NCBI RefSeq assembly: GCF_030272615.1
Contig: NC_081406.1
Coordinates: 240,796,422-240,860,421, forward strand
Length of the DNA: 64,000 nt
Direction: 5' to 3'
Source: Cryptomeria japonica
Lineage: Eukaryota; Streptophyta; Pinopsida; Cupressales; Cupressaceae
The position numbers were made by a program, and so were the translations under genes. Under the pieces are notes generated by a model. That model saw nothing but the letters and a program-made list of their open reading frames with translations, was not told the origin of the DNA and did not search any database. The stretch's first letter is position 1, and every line of letters begins with the position of its first letter. Shown piece after piece: positions 43,453-54,779 of the stretch.

Positions 43453-46400
43453 ATGGCTTCTACTTCGCACTCTAGTTCAAGTGCACCTATTGATTCAGCA
43501 GATATCATACAAAGGAAGATGAGATATAGTGCCCTATCCCAGATACCCGTTGGTGTTATAGTTGAGGAAGGTAGTTCAAATTATATTGATTGAAAAATTG
43601 AAGACTTAGGATCGCTAGTGATCCATTCTCAGTTAGGTTTATTTTGCAGGGATAACAAGAAGATAAAGCCTGAATACAACATCCTGGAAAAGAAGAAACT
43701 TCACAATGCGGTCTATTTTCTTGAAGAATTCACAAAAGATCACATCCACATCATCCTAAGCAGAGTGCACGGTGACAAAATGTATCTTGAGTGGACACAT
43801 GACATCACACCAAAAGCGATTCATTTCGTCATCGGTTTCTGTAACATTGGAGAGGTGCCAACCCTAAGAAAATTCATTAATACAGGGAATGACTGTCAAC
43901 ACCATCAAGGATGAATTGGTCAAGTATGCCTGCATGGTGATCGGATACCGGACATTCTATGCCAGCAGAATTAACTCTCTTTGTTGCTGCGATTAATGCT
44001 GCCAACAGAATGATCATGGTAGATGCATCATTTGATCTATGCACCTGTATGCAGAGAGAACTCCTGGTAAACCTAAAATCTATCAAACAGGACAATGCCT
44101 TAAGATTTAAATTTGGACAACTATTGGTAGGATTGTTTTTCTACTTTCAAGGCTATTTTCTGGGAGTTGGTGATATTCAATGGTCTGCTGACCAACCGGT
44201 TACCAAACAGATCAGAGAAGTCTTCAAGCGGTAGGAACCGGTTATCCTGAAGTCCTGAACAAATACTTTGATGAGTTCAGACAGAAGATGAGCCAGAGGA
44301 TGAGGATATCTGGCGATATTGTCAAGAAGTATAAAGAGGACATCTGTTTTACCATCAGATTAGATGAGTGCATAATGGAGGTAGTTGAGCCCAGAAAGGA
44401 AGAAGTGGAGCCCGTGGGATATGAGGTGATGTATGACATGCTCAAAGGGTATGCCTCTACCCTAATCGCCTTGCCTCTTGATCCAAAGAAGAAGAGAACT
44501 AGCACATACTTAGAAAGGGCAACACTAGTTGAAGAGCCCTCAGTGAAGAAAGGAAAGGCAATGCCATTAGTATCGACACTGGTTACTTCAGCAAGTCCTA
44601 AAGTGACCAAGCAGTCACCGACCAAGAAGAAACCAGAAGTTGTACCTGCCAAGGTTTTTGAAAGAAAGAGGAAAACTAAAAATGCCTCACCAGATTCTGA
44701 GGATACAGAACCTGAAGTGTAACCTAAAAAGACTAGGCAAATGAGGAAGAAGACAAAGACAACCAGCAATGAAATGACATCATCAGCACCAATAAATATA
44801 GACATTTCCTCTTACAAACCATTGACACATTGTCAAAGAACTATCAAGAATATTAGGAGAAAAGTGCTAAGTGATTCAATATATCATTTTGATGATTTTA
44901 ATGATAATGAAAAGGAGAAAGTTGAATAGGAGGTTATTCAATATCTATGTAGTAATGACCGATCGCCATCAGAAATTAGATCTGTTACACCAGATTCTTT
45001 ATATAATTATTTAGATAACAAATGGCGCATTGCCATAGAAAAGGAACAGGAAATAAGAGAGGAAATTTTTGAACAATATTTTCTTGATGTGTCAAATTCA
45101 GAGCTATATGAAGTTATGGATAAATATAAAGGCCTCTTCTTCATGAGAAGAAGAAGACTCTTGTTACTGGAAGGGAAAGTCCCTGAAGTGGTGAAAGATA
45201 CACATTCACATGCCAAAACCGCTCTGAGGTTGCACCAAGTGTCTGAAGCCAACAAGAAGGTTGAACAAGAACCGAAAACCAAAAACAGGATGAGGTATAT
45301 GATAGTGAAGGAGAACAGGTTATTGAACATATGGACACAATTGACGTTGATGCTTTGGATGGTGAAAATGTCACTCTGGATGTAGCAAAGGAAAAGGCTG
45401 ATAAAGAGAGAGTGGACAAGGAAAAATAGGACAAAGAAATGGCTGACAAAGTGTAAGCAGAGAAAGAGAAAAAGAACCAAGAGGAAGAGAAGAGGAAATA
45501 AGCAGAAGAGGAGAAGAAGAAAAAGGAAGAGGAGAAAAGGAAACAGGAAGAGGAGAAGAAGAAAAAGGAAGAGGAGAAAAGGAAACAGAAGAGGAGAAGA
45601 AGAAAAAGGAAGAGGAGAAGAGGAAATAGGAAGAAGAGAAGAAGAAAGAAGAAGAGAAGCAGAAGGAAGAAGAAAGGAAGAAGGATGAAGAGAAGAAAAA
45701 AGAAAGAAGTAGAGGAACAAAAGAAGGCAGAAGAGGAAAATCAAAGAGCCAAAGCAAAGAAGGAAGCAACAAAGAGCACACATGTGGAGACACCAAAGGC
45801 AACCGGTAGTCAAGCCAAACCGGCCAACATTACCAGTCCTATTGACCTCCAATCTATAAATGAATTGGAGCTTCTCCAAAGCATTAAGCTTGCTCAAGAG
45901 CAACTGGAAGCTTTAAGGAGGAAAAAGGAGCAAGAAGTTATTCAAACTATGGTGGATACACTTACCAGTTTGATTCCCGATACCAACCTCCCCAGTACCG
46001 ATTCCTCTTTGGCCCAGCTAAAACTTCTATGCACAGTTGTGGAGGACCAGGTACAAAGCCTGGAAGAGGTTGTTGAAGCTAATGCATAGAAGAAGCATCA
46101 AAAGGCACTAAACACTACCTTAGTGAAGAAACTGAATGAGCTCCAATTTGAACTTCAGAAAGAACAGAAGGACATAAGAGATGCTATGGATGAGGGGAAA
46201 TTACTGCTTAGTAAGATTAGCCAACCTCATCTATTCTGTGATGATGTGCTTGCTTAGAAGGAATAACTGCAATCTGATTTACAGGCATATATAAGCACCT
46301 TTAATATGCCCTATGATTCCTTCACTACATATGGTCAAACTCTTCACCGGTTTCAGCTCCAGTCTGCCAGAATTGAGTTGGAAATCAACAACCGGACCAG

Positions 46401-46605
46401 AGATTTGCAGGAACTTCAATTAGTTCTACTACCCCGACTACAAATACTTCAGAAATGCTATCTCAATTTGGATGCCTTAACGGTCACTCAAGAGATGAGC
46501 ACAATCGATGCCATGGAAGAACAGGTATCCCAGATGCAAATAGAAAGTGAGGTGGCTACCTCATTATTTGAGTCAGGGTATTTATACATGAAGACCTGTA
46601 TGTAG
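43453..46605 (+). pseudogene. ORF2 of element G: unknown accessory ORF
   Basis: ATG at 43453 (MASTSHSSSSAPIDSADI), about 1,050 codons in all. The N-terminal part has VHGDKMYLEWTHDITPKAI, matching the accessory ORF of element C. A conserved-looking middle follows (AAINAANRMIMVDASFDLC, FKFGQLLVGLFFYFQGYFLGVG). A Lys/Pro-rich stretch, a long Lys/Glu repeat (45400-45780) and a leucine-rich coiled coil to 46605 complete it. Frame changes lie near 43915, 44240 and 45600; stops include TGA 43591 and TAG near 44720, 44927 and 46087. There is no pol motif. It may be a structural or host-interaction protein, by position only. Confidence 0.6.
45400..45780 (+). repeat. purine-only GAA/GAG repeat coding Lys/Glu in ORF2
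   Basis: Imperfect GAGGAGAAGAGGAAA-type repeats encode KEEEKRKQEEEKKKKEEE. A frame change falls inside, giving an Arg-rich reading for about 30 codons. The complementary strand is a false 298-codon frame. Confidence 0.8.
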
Positions 46606-46902
46606 TATTTTAAATTGGTTTTTGATAAGTTTCACTCATTATTGTCATAAATAATTATTATAATGAGAAACAGGGGTTATTCTACTATACTTTGTCATTG
46701 TTGGCAAAGGGGGAGTAGTATTTTGTATTTTAAAATTTTGATGAATGTATACTTTCATGTTATCTCTTTAAGGGAGTAGTATACATTGTATTTTATGCAA
46801 AAGGAATAGTGTATATGCTTAGGGGGAGTAATTTTGATTATGGCATATTTTTGTTGTAAAACACTTAGATGTCGAAAATTTTTCTAAGTGTTGCCATCAA
46901 TG

Positions 46903-46916
46903 CCAAAGGGGGAGAT
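46903..46916 (+). other. polypurine tract of element G
   Basis: CCAAAGGGGGAGAT directly before the 3' LTR start TGTTGACATT. A second similar GGGGGAG lies at about 46709 and a third at 46821. Confidence 0.75.
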
Positions 46917-48087
46917 TGTTGACATTTTTGATGATGATGTTGTGATTGTCATTGATGGACACACACTTGCTTTGAGATCACTTTTTGCATGTATGAGTTA
47001 TGCTCAACTGATATTTGTTCCAACTGGTATTATGTATTATAGTCTTTAGACTATCGGTGTTTTGTAGAAAGTGTTTACCGATCTCAAGCGGTACAAGGAC
47101 CCAAAGTGGTATGAAGACCTCAAGCAGTTCGAGGATCCCAAAGTGGTACGAAGGAAAAAAGTGGTTGTTATCATTTTTTCTAGTCTTCATTTTGACAAAC
47201 CAAAAATTGGTAAAATGTGTGAACCAGTAATCGGTAAATGCATGAACCAGTATTACTCTGTGATGAGTTACCAACCAGTATTTTTGTGATGAGTTATCAT
47301 CCACCGACACTTTGGCGGTGATTCTGTGCCATGTTACCAAATGTGTCCAGATGCACTGAACCTAGGAACTTGCAATGTAATCCTGGACCGACATGAAATC
47401 AGATTCCTTTATAAGGACATCATGTCTAGGGTTTTAGTAGATGCTAGGGTTTATAGTGATTGATGAGGATTCTGTATGTGCAATCATAGAAGAGAAGATT
47501 AGGTCTGTGTGAACAAACAGAGTTTGGAGATATTGAAGACTGAAGTAATGCTGAAATGCATTAACAAAGAGCTATCAAGGATCTAACCAAGCATATTGTG
47601 CTAGTATTTAGATCACTCACTTGTTGATTACTTACATCTTCGACAAGTCTGAAACCCTTAACCGAGTAGGCTTGGCAAAGCCTTTGTAAGTCCTCTAACA
47701 GGGTGGTTCACAACTGTGGATCTGAAACCCTCTCACAAGTTAGTCTTTAATTGGACTTATCTCCTAACAGAGATATTGAGATTCCTAACAGGATTTGTTC
47801 TGGTGAAGAACATTGTATGACCTTAACCAGTCTGGTTACTATTCTGCATAGTTACTTGTGAGTTTCATCTCACCATGGTTTTTCCCATTTGGGTTTCCAT
47901 GTCAAAACCTCTTGTGTTATGGTGATTGTGCTCCTATGGGTGAATGCTTTATTTGTTGTTTGGTTTGTATTTGCATTAACCGGTTTGTTAGTAAAAGTGT
48001 TATACCAGTTTATTGCTAAACTGTTTAACTGTTTGAGTTCAGTATTTTTTGGTATATTAATTCATCCCCCCCTCTTAGCATTCATCA
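46917..48087 (+). repeat. 3' LTR of element G
   Basis: 1,171 bp, from TGTTGACATTTTTGATG to GCATTCATCA. Longer than the 5' LTR through small insertions (for example ACCAGTATTACTCTGTGATGAG near 47247). Confidence 0.9.
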
Positions 48088-48092
48088 GTATA
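48088..48092. repeat. right 5-bp target site duplication of element G
   Basis: GTATA directly after the LTR end CATCA, then TAGATTGAAG resumes the RT of element F. Confidence 0.88.
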
Positions 48093-49110
48093 TAGATTGA
48101 AGAAGGCTCTCTATGGTCTAAAGTAAGCACCAAGAGCATTGTATCACAAGATTGATTCATACATGATAAAGAATGGATTTAACAGAAGCAATAACGAGCC
48201 GACATTGTACACAAATATCAATAAAGAAGTTTATTTTGATCATCTATTTATGTGTAATTTTCACTAGAAATTTTTGTGTAGACATATTCAAATTAGCTAT
48301 AAAGAAAGAATTTGAGATGATAGATTTAGGATTGATGAGTTATTTTTCGGGCGTTAAAGTAGTTCAATTAGTTAAGGGAATTTTCATTTGTCAATCTAAA
48401 TATGCAAAAGATATTCTAAGAAGGTTTAAAATGATGAATTGTAATATAACACCTACACTAGTTGCTACAAGAACTGAAATTGTTAAAGAAGAAAAAGGAT
48501 CTAAAGTGAAAATTATAATATCCAAAAGATTAGTTGGGATCTTGATGTATCTTATAGCTATAAGGCCAAATTTATTGCATGCATTTGTTCCAATCTCAAT
48601 ATTCATGGAGTTAAAAAAAAGAAGTTTGCATTGGCAAGCTGGAAAGAGAATAATAAAATATGACAAGAACACAAGGATATGGGATTTTATAATCTACAAC
48701 TACTGGTTTTTGTTTGATAGGCTATATTGATAGTGATTTTGTAGGTAGAATTGGTGATAGAAAGAGTACTTCTCTATATCTTTTTCATTTTAAAATACAT
48801 TTAGTCTCATAGTCATCAAAGAAGCAACCCATAGTCATTCTTTCATTAGTTGAAGTGAAATATGTTGTAGCCACATCAGTATCATGAGAAGCTATTTGGA
48901 TGAAATAAATATTGATAGATCTATTTCAAGAGTAGAAAGCTTATTGATACACAATATCATTTTATCAAAGAACTGGTGAGCAATAGATAAATTTATTTGG
49001 ACTTTTGTAGGTCTAAAGATCAATTAGCAAATATATTTACTAAGGCTTTAGTAGAAGAGAATTTTGAACATTTAAGACAAACTTTGGGAATGATAAATAT
49101 TGAATCAATT
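48093..49110 (+). pseudogene. RT 3' part and RNase H of element F
   Basis: It resumes with KKALYGLK, then APRALYHKIDSYMIKNGF, typical for Copia RT. The YVDD box is not recognisable (LFMCNFH). RNase H shows LLHAFVPISIFM, YIDSDFVGRIGDRKSTS (WAG replaced), VEVKYVVATS and a C-terminal RSKDQLANIFTKAL. Stops and frameshifts throughout. Confidence 0.85.
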
Positions 49111-49118
49111 ATGAGGAA

Positions 49119-49400
49119 TTTTGGAAGAATACTATTAATTTTTGCACTATTCTATCCATTACTAACTAAATATTGTCTATAGATTCCTATGTACTTTTTC
49201 CACTATCCCTCTAGCATTTCTTTGATAGGTTTTTAGACTTTTATAGGCTCCTCTTTGTCCTTCATTGTTGTTCTAGATGTTTTTAGTTTTTTTCTCAACC
49301 TCTATTTATTAAAGGTATGATGTAATGGTTTTATCTATTAAAATCAATAAAATTTGTTTGTGTTTATTTTTTTGTAGCAAACCATTCTAGTTGGTTTTCA
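49119..49400 (+). repeat. 3' LTR of element F
   Basis: 282 bp matching 36651-36933. The first base pairs are TTTTGG instead of TGTTGG; it ends GGTTTTCA. Confidence 0.82.
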
Positions 49401-50099
49401 TTAATCGACAATTTTCCTAGAAGTAAGAACCATGAAGTAAATTGCTTCAATGAATTATAGGCTATTTATTTTGCAAATTATTGCTTGTGTTTAATTATGT
49501 AATAAAGAACTTTATAATTTAATTTTTTTATGGAGTTTGTACGTATAAGATCATGTTGTAAGGGATTAATATTGGGAGTATTTTGAGATCATGGGTATTT
49601 TTTTTTTTGCAAATTTAATTAGTTACATCAAAGGAACTCCCTCTATGAAGTTGAACAAGCTCAATACCTAGACCAACAACTAAACCTATTGGAAAAGGGA
49701 TGTAAGACGATGAAAGATATATCTATCATTCATTTTCACTATACTCAGAATTTGTAGATTAATTGTTGTGTGCGGGATCTCTAACACAACTACATGGTGA
49801 ATGATTGTTATTGTTCATCTTGATGACCTAGATTTATATTAAAAACAATTATGACCTTGACTTTAATTTTAATATGGAAAGAGAAATCTTTGAAGAGTTT
49901 AATTCAGTCCACTTTTGTGAAAGAAAAATCAAAAGAACCTATAGTGTCAATGTACTCGGTATTTACTTTGACTCGACATTTACCATTTGTAATTATTTCT
50001 TTGCCACTTGGAAAATGGAAAATAATTTTACTTTTTTGTCATCTCTAATAGTTCATTTTTAGCAAGATCAATGTCTTTTAAGGGTATCATGGCTATAGG
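49401..50099. other. intergenic, nothing identified
   Basis: AT-rich, short frames only (for example 49851-50062), no repeat partner in this window that I can see. Confidence 0.55.
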
Positions 50100-51705
50100 T
50101 GCAAGAGGAACATCCCTCATAGACAACAACAACAAATTTTCCCACTATAAATTCCAACATAAATAAGAAAAGCGTGCAAATTTGATAATGATGACTAGGG
50201 TGTAACACCAATATGTTCAAATTTTACAATAACATCCACTAAAATGGACCTCCAAGAACATAGGGCCCTTATCATTTCTACTCCATTCAAGGCCAAGAGA
50301 TGTTAGATCATGCTCAGGGTACCTTGAAAATTTTGGGAGAAAATACAAATGATAATTTCATTGGTAATCAGAGCCCCCACTTTAGGATCTCTACTAATAT
50401 CTAATGTGATGACAATGAGAACCAATAGCAAAGAATAATTTATGAAGTCCATGGAATGAGTGCATAGAAATGAATTGACATAGACTATAGATACGTATAT
50501 GTTTAATAGATATTAGAGTCCATCATTTCCATCCTAAGAAAATCAAATGATCACCAATTTTCACTGTCAAAGGCATGGACCCCACTCCTTGGATGGCCAA
50601 AAAAATGAGCCATCTTAAATAATATTTTAATTTCTTAGAGAGTTTATTGACCATTCCCAATTAAATTAAGAGAGGACCTTATAATAATATTTGAACCTTG
50701 TGCCACTACTTTCCATTCTATAGTATTATTAGTTTTATGGTCTAACAAGAAAGATATTACAATTTTCAACCTATTTGACTCATGTGCTTGATGTTAATAC
50801 CTATCCCTACATTAGTAAGATTTTTTTTTAGTACTTCATCAAAAACCAATTTTTAGAAACCTAGATAGAGGTTTTTATAATAGATATGAGCTCTTACTAT
50901 ATTTTCAAAGGAAGCTCTAGAAGAATTCTTAGGTGTCTAATCTAATCTGCCTTCTTATCACCATAAACATTGATTATCATATCAATTGAATAGAAAAAAA
51001 TACTTTGGTGAGTTCGTTGCGAGTTCCAATGAGAAAATCCATCTATATAGCGATGGTGAGAACTTGTCTATGCATCATCCTGAAGATAGTAGTACTCTCC
51101 TTAAGGGAGATATTCGTGTTGTTTTCAATATCATGTTGTCTTAAACAAGATTTAACTTGATAGTCACATGTGTTCACACATGGGCTCAATGTTGTAATAT
51201 TCACATATCTACAACTATTTTAAGAATAGGAACTTTCTTGATAATTATAGTAAGAATATTGTTTATGGATATGAAATCTTACAACTCCCTATACCATCTT
51301 GTCTAATGTACTTTATAGAAAATATTATAATGGTCTTCTTTTTCAATGTCTTGTTAGGGATAAAATACCCCTTGCCTTTCAAGAATCTCATCTAGGCTCT
51401 AGGGATGGATGCTCTGGTGTTCATTACATAAACTAATACACATGGGATATTATTAGAAAACAATGAAATAAGATCCCTTTTATTTTGTCAATAATTTCCC
51501 TCAACATTAGCAACATAACAATCTCATTTGAGCTCATACAAAGGAGCTCTGCACTTTAAGCTCTCCTTGGTCATTCGCAACATGGGATCTACATATTATT
51601 GGAAAGATATCTCACCCTTCTTATAAAGGGTAAAAATTCATCATAACAACTAAATATTACTTTACAAAGTGGGTAGAAGTTGTTATCCTTATATCTACTT
51701 GTAGT
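50100..51705 (+). mobile_element. Gypsy retrotransposon remnant
   Basis: 50120-51300 matches 8940-10080. At 51590-51700 the plus strand reads a decayed integrase core: GLHIIGKIS... then YYFTKWVEVV, the YFTKWxE motif. Immediately after, at 51708, an LTR-like start TGTCCTAAAATTT follows, so the integrase C-terminus has been deleted. No intact frame. Confidence 0.6.
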
Positions 51706-51707
51706 GT

Positions 51708-51904
51708 CCTAAAATTTACTCCATTACAATTTAGTCCACATTTTGGGCCCTCACCTTAGTGTGTGTCCCTCAATGCCTAATTAACTCTTGATTATTCCTT
51801 CATCATGCAAATATATCTTCATTTTCATATCATACACTGCATGGCCCCTTATTTCATTCCCAAAATAGTGTAGGACCAGGGTGTGGCACTTTGGTCCTCG
51901 TTGG
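51708..51904 (+). repeat. Gypsy LTR fragment, truncated
   Basis: Resembles the start of 10175-11153 (TGTC-TAAAATT, TTTGGGCCC, GGGTGTGGCAC near 51882). It is cut off near 51905, where unrelated repeats and the plant-mobile-domain sequence begin. Confidence 0.5.
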
Positions 51905-52145
51905 AACCAAAGCACCATGTGATGAACAGGGAGTACTAAAAACAACAACACTTTGTGATGAACACAGAATGCTACTAGGATAGAAAGCAGTGCTTTGTGA
52001 TGAAAAGGGAGTAGTACAAAGAGCAGCACTTTGCGATGAACAAGGAATGCCACTAGGATAAGAAGTAGTACTTTGTGATGAACAAGGAGTACCACTAGGA
52101 TAAAAGAGCAGCACTTTGTGATGAATAGGGAGTACCACTAGGATT
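51905..52145. repeat. minisatellite, about six 35-45 bp units
   Basis: CACTTTGTGATGAACA-GGAGTACCACTAGGATA units start near 51911, 51949, 51992, 52027, 52072 and 52114. They encode Pro/Ser/Gln-rich false frames on the minus strand and lie just before the plant mobile domain. Confidence 0.8.
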
Positions 52146-52149
52146 GACA

Positions 52150-52999
52150 TAGTTGATTTACTTGACTGCAGGAGGACCTATCGATGTTGGAGTCATGGGA
52201 GAGATTCCCTTCGACTCAAAGTTTACGAGTAGAGCTAACATTCGAGGATAGAGCAGTAGTTGAGGCCATGGGATTGTGACATATTTTGTATGTGCCTGAG
52301 TTTCGGGAAAACATGGGATTGTTAACTGCATTAGCTGAGAGATGACACTTAGAGACATGCACTTTTCATTTGTCGATGGGTGAGATGACAGTCACCTTGG
52401 AGGATGTATACAGGATACTGTAGATACTGATTGATAGGGAGTTGGTTCCTTACGATCAAGACGGAGATAGGGATGCATTGAGATGAGTGTTTTAGGATCC
52501 AAGACTGGAGATGAGGGTTAGACATGTGGCTTGGGACACTATGACCGCGACAGGATTGGCACTACCAGTAGAGCTGACAGGAGTGATTAGTGGGTTCCTA
52601 TGTCTGGATAGGGTGACACGAGGGTTGGCTATGGGAGGACTTTGGAGACATTGGTGATAGAGCACACTAGGTTTGCATGGGGAACGTGCCTACTGGCACA
52701 CTTGTATTATGAGCTGCATCAGTTTGTGTATCACAGATTAGCAGAATTAGGATGCAGAGTGACCTTGTTGCACGTATGGGCATATGAGCATATGTTGATT
52801 ACACGACTGACACATTTCAGAGGCAGGAGACATGGGCGCAGTTATGTACATTTGTATGATATGATTACGTCACAACCATGGATTAGGAGATTGGAGTATT
52901 GGCATCGGGTTATTGATGAGATAGATAGTGTGATATGGAGGTCATACTGAGACTATGAGGAGTGGGAGGATGATGTAGTGGAGCTACCGTATGTGCAGT
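52150..52999 (+). pseudogene. plant mobile domain (MAIN-like) protein, pseudogene
   Basis: The plus strand reads LTALAER-stop-HLETCTFHLSMGEMTVTLEDVYRIL-stop-ILIDRELV, the signature of the plant mobile domain (usual form: W..ETHTFHLP.GEMT.TLEDV..LLGLP.DG). After a frame change near 52640 it continues FAWGTCLLAHLYYELH...LLHVWAYEHM, also typical. Stops lie at about 52352 (TGG to TGA) and 52423. Such proteins are host nuclear proteins (MAIN/MAIL) or transposon passengers; the surroundings favour a transposon-borne copy. The N-terminus is unclear. Confidence 0.75.
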
Positions 53000-53013
53000 G
53001 ATAACTTTAAGAA

Positions 53014-53031
53014 CCCCCCCCCCCCCCCCCC
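53014..53031. repeat. run of 18 C
   Basis: Uninterrupted C run followed by GGGCAACTG. It may be an assembly-sensitive site. Confidence 0.9.
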
Positions 53032-54094
53032 GGGCAACTGTGTAAAATCCTGGTGAATCAGACATTATTTTCGAGGGGAAATTTTCATATCGATGGCAAA
53101 AAAAAAAATTTAAATGACGAAAAAATTATTTTGTATTGGCGATTTTTTTTCTAGTGTGTGAAAATGCCATAAATTTCTGGCGAATAATACCTTGTTCTAT
53201 GGGGAAAATATTTATTGTGAGAGGCGAATAATTATTGTTAAAAGGAACAAATATATAATTGTATGAGCGAAAATTTTTACTCCGAAGGAAAAATTATTTA
53301 AATGTATTGGCGATTTTTATCCACCGTTTGAAAATTATTTAAATGTATTGGCAATTTTTATCCACCGCTTGAAAATTATTTAAATTTTTTGACGAATATT
53401 TTGTTATTTATGGTATAATATATAATTCATTGGCGATTTCATAAATTCATTGCCATTAATAGACAAGGCACATCACATCACATTAGTACATCACATCACA
53501 TAATACATTGAGTCCGGACTCTGCATGATGTATCAATAAGCACGACCTCTTTGACACGTAAAGGGTGACACATACCTAAAATCTATCAATGATTTTAAAT
53601 CGTTTGATGATCGTATATCAATGGTTGAAGTTTTATTTCGGCCCAATTTTCTGAAGAGAACATAGCTCACCAAAAAGTGCCTCGAATGGAATTGGATTCA
53701 ATAGACACGTATCAAATGTCACGAATCATGATCCATAATTTCGTTCATTTAATATATATCTTTTCACTTACGGAAATCCACTTTGTCCCCATGACTTCCA
53801 ATGTGATACTTGCCAATTTGGTACTAGTTCATAGCTGTTTCCAATTTCGCACACTCGTGCATTTATGGGAAAGATTTGCAGAGATACGAAAGATTTAAAA
53901 AAAATTATAGCAGCTAATACTGTTAAAGAAGTAATTATTACAATCAAGAGCTTCAACAATTTATATATGAACTCTGCTTCTTTCATCTTCAGTTAGTCTT
54001 TTCCATTTAGTAGATAAATCATCAGAGCTCACGATATTTTAGGTTTATAGGCTCACTGCTCAGGTTGTTTAATTTGTTAATCTGTTTTCTCAAG
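53032..54094. other. intergenic, AT-rich, with short repeats
   Basis: A 41-bp unit (AAATTATTTAAATGTATTGG then CGATTTTTATCCACCG) is repeated about 2.5 times at 53291-53395. ACATCACATCACAT repeats lie at 53470-53502. The last 400 bp could hold the promoter and leader of the gene at 54095; no gene seen. Confidence 0.55.
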
Positions 54095-54466
54095 ATGGAC
54101 ACTCCCATCCGCTTGAGAAGCATTTCTACAGAGGACCAGAGGGCCTTTCTAGGCTCCGTTAGAGACCCAACCCTCCAATCAATCTGCAAGGAGGTTGGGT
54201 CGTTCACCAATGAAGTTGTGCGGATGGTGCTGGGCAGAGAATTTCTGCGAAACGAAAATAGGTACCATGTTAACATGGACCTTACATCCCGCTTCTTAGC
54301 TTCTCTTCTGGACTTGGGAGGAGACAAGGTGGATATGCTAATGCTATTAAGGAAGGTTTTTAAGGAAGACTTCCTCGGAGACGACAATTCTAGTTTGTTT
54401 CACTTTGCCTCTTACATTCTTATGGATATAAAAATGCTTTCTATAATTCTATTTCATTTTTATTAA
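54095..54466 (+). CDS. unknown protein, related to the gene at 54780-55520, probably truncated
   Basis: 123 codons from ATG 54095 (an upstream in-frame ATG at 54065 would add 10 hydrophobic residues that the relative lacks). It reads MDTPIRLRSISTEDQRAFLG then VRDPTLQSIC, VVRMVLGREF and YHVNMDL; the relative has M-x2-x-LR, FLGKVSDKRMQG, RLMLAEEV and YRTNMEV at the same places. About 95 residues align, then similarity stops at DFLGDD and a short unrelated tail follows. It is therefore either a truncated copy or a first exon. No known domain, no signal peptide. Codon use looks normal and it has no internal stop. Convergent with its relative, 313 bp apart. Confidence 0.55.
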   Translation: MDTPIRLRSISTEDQRAFLGSVRDPTLQSICKEVGSFTNEVVRMVLGREFLRNENRYHVNMDLTSRFLASLLDLGGDKVDMLMLLRKVFKEDFLGDDNSSLFHFASYILMDIKMLSIILFHFY

Positions 54467-54779
54467 TTAATTTCTTTCAAATGCTTTTTGTATATGAGCT
54501 ACCGGCTACGTTATTTCAATTATTTGTTAAACAATGGAAATAAATTTAATACTGTGATCTTTCTATGTAATGCTATAAAAAAAAAAAAATCAATTCGTTC
54601 CATTAATTATTTGTACATTGATTATGGTTGATTATAATTTTATAAATATATACTATTACTATATATTCATTCAAAATACAAAATTTCAAAAGTTGCAAGA
54701 TACAAAAGTTTATCGGTCAAGGTTTTTTCATTCAATCAATTGAAACGTTTCAAGATACAAAATTTGTCTATAGCTTATA

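Larger units (their letters stand above)
40560..48087 (+). mobile_element. pol-less LTR retrotransposon G, inserted in element F
   Basis: Complete 7.5 kb insertion: 5' LTR 40560-41681, PBS, ORF1 with zinc knuckles (41732-43010), ORF2 of unknown function (43453-46605), polypurine tract, 3' LTR 46917-48087 and a GTATA target duplication. No protease, RT, RNase H or integrase was seen between the LTRs. It is therefore non-autonomous, of the kind described as LARD or TR-GAG. The LTRs are about 90% or more alike by eye, so it is younger than its host element F. Elements A and C in this window share its LTR features. Confidence 0.85.
36651..49400 (+). mobile_element. Copia retrotransposon F, interrupted by element G
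   Basis: LTRs at 36651-36933 and 49119-49400, about 75-80% alike by eye, enclose PBS, gag, protease, integrase, RT and RNase H in Copia order (integrase before RT). The RT is cut at 40559/48088 by element G. The 5' LTR begins 2 bp after the NLR stop codon. A clear target duplication is not visible (left TAAAG, right TTAAT). High LTR divergence, many stops and a SINE insertion indicate an old copy. Confidence 0.85.

Noticed and set aside
44242-44805. 187-codon minus-strand hydrophobic frame
   Set aside because: Antisense of ORF2 of element G.
45007-45903. 298-codon minus-strand frame rich in Ser/Leu/Phe
   Set aside because: Exact antisense of the Lys/Glu purine repeat of ORF2; low complexity.
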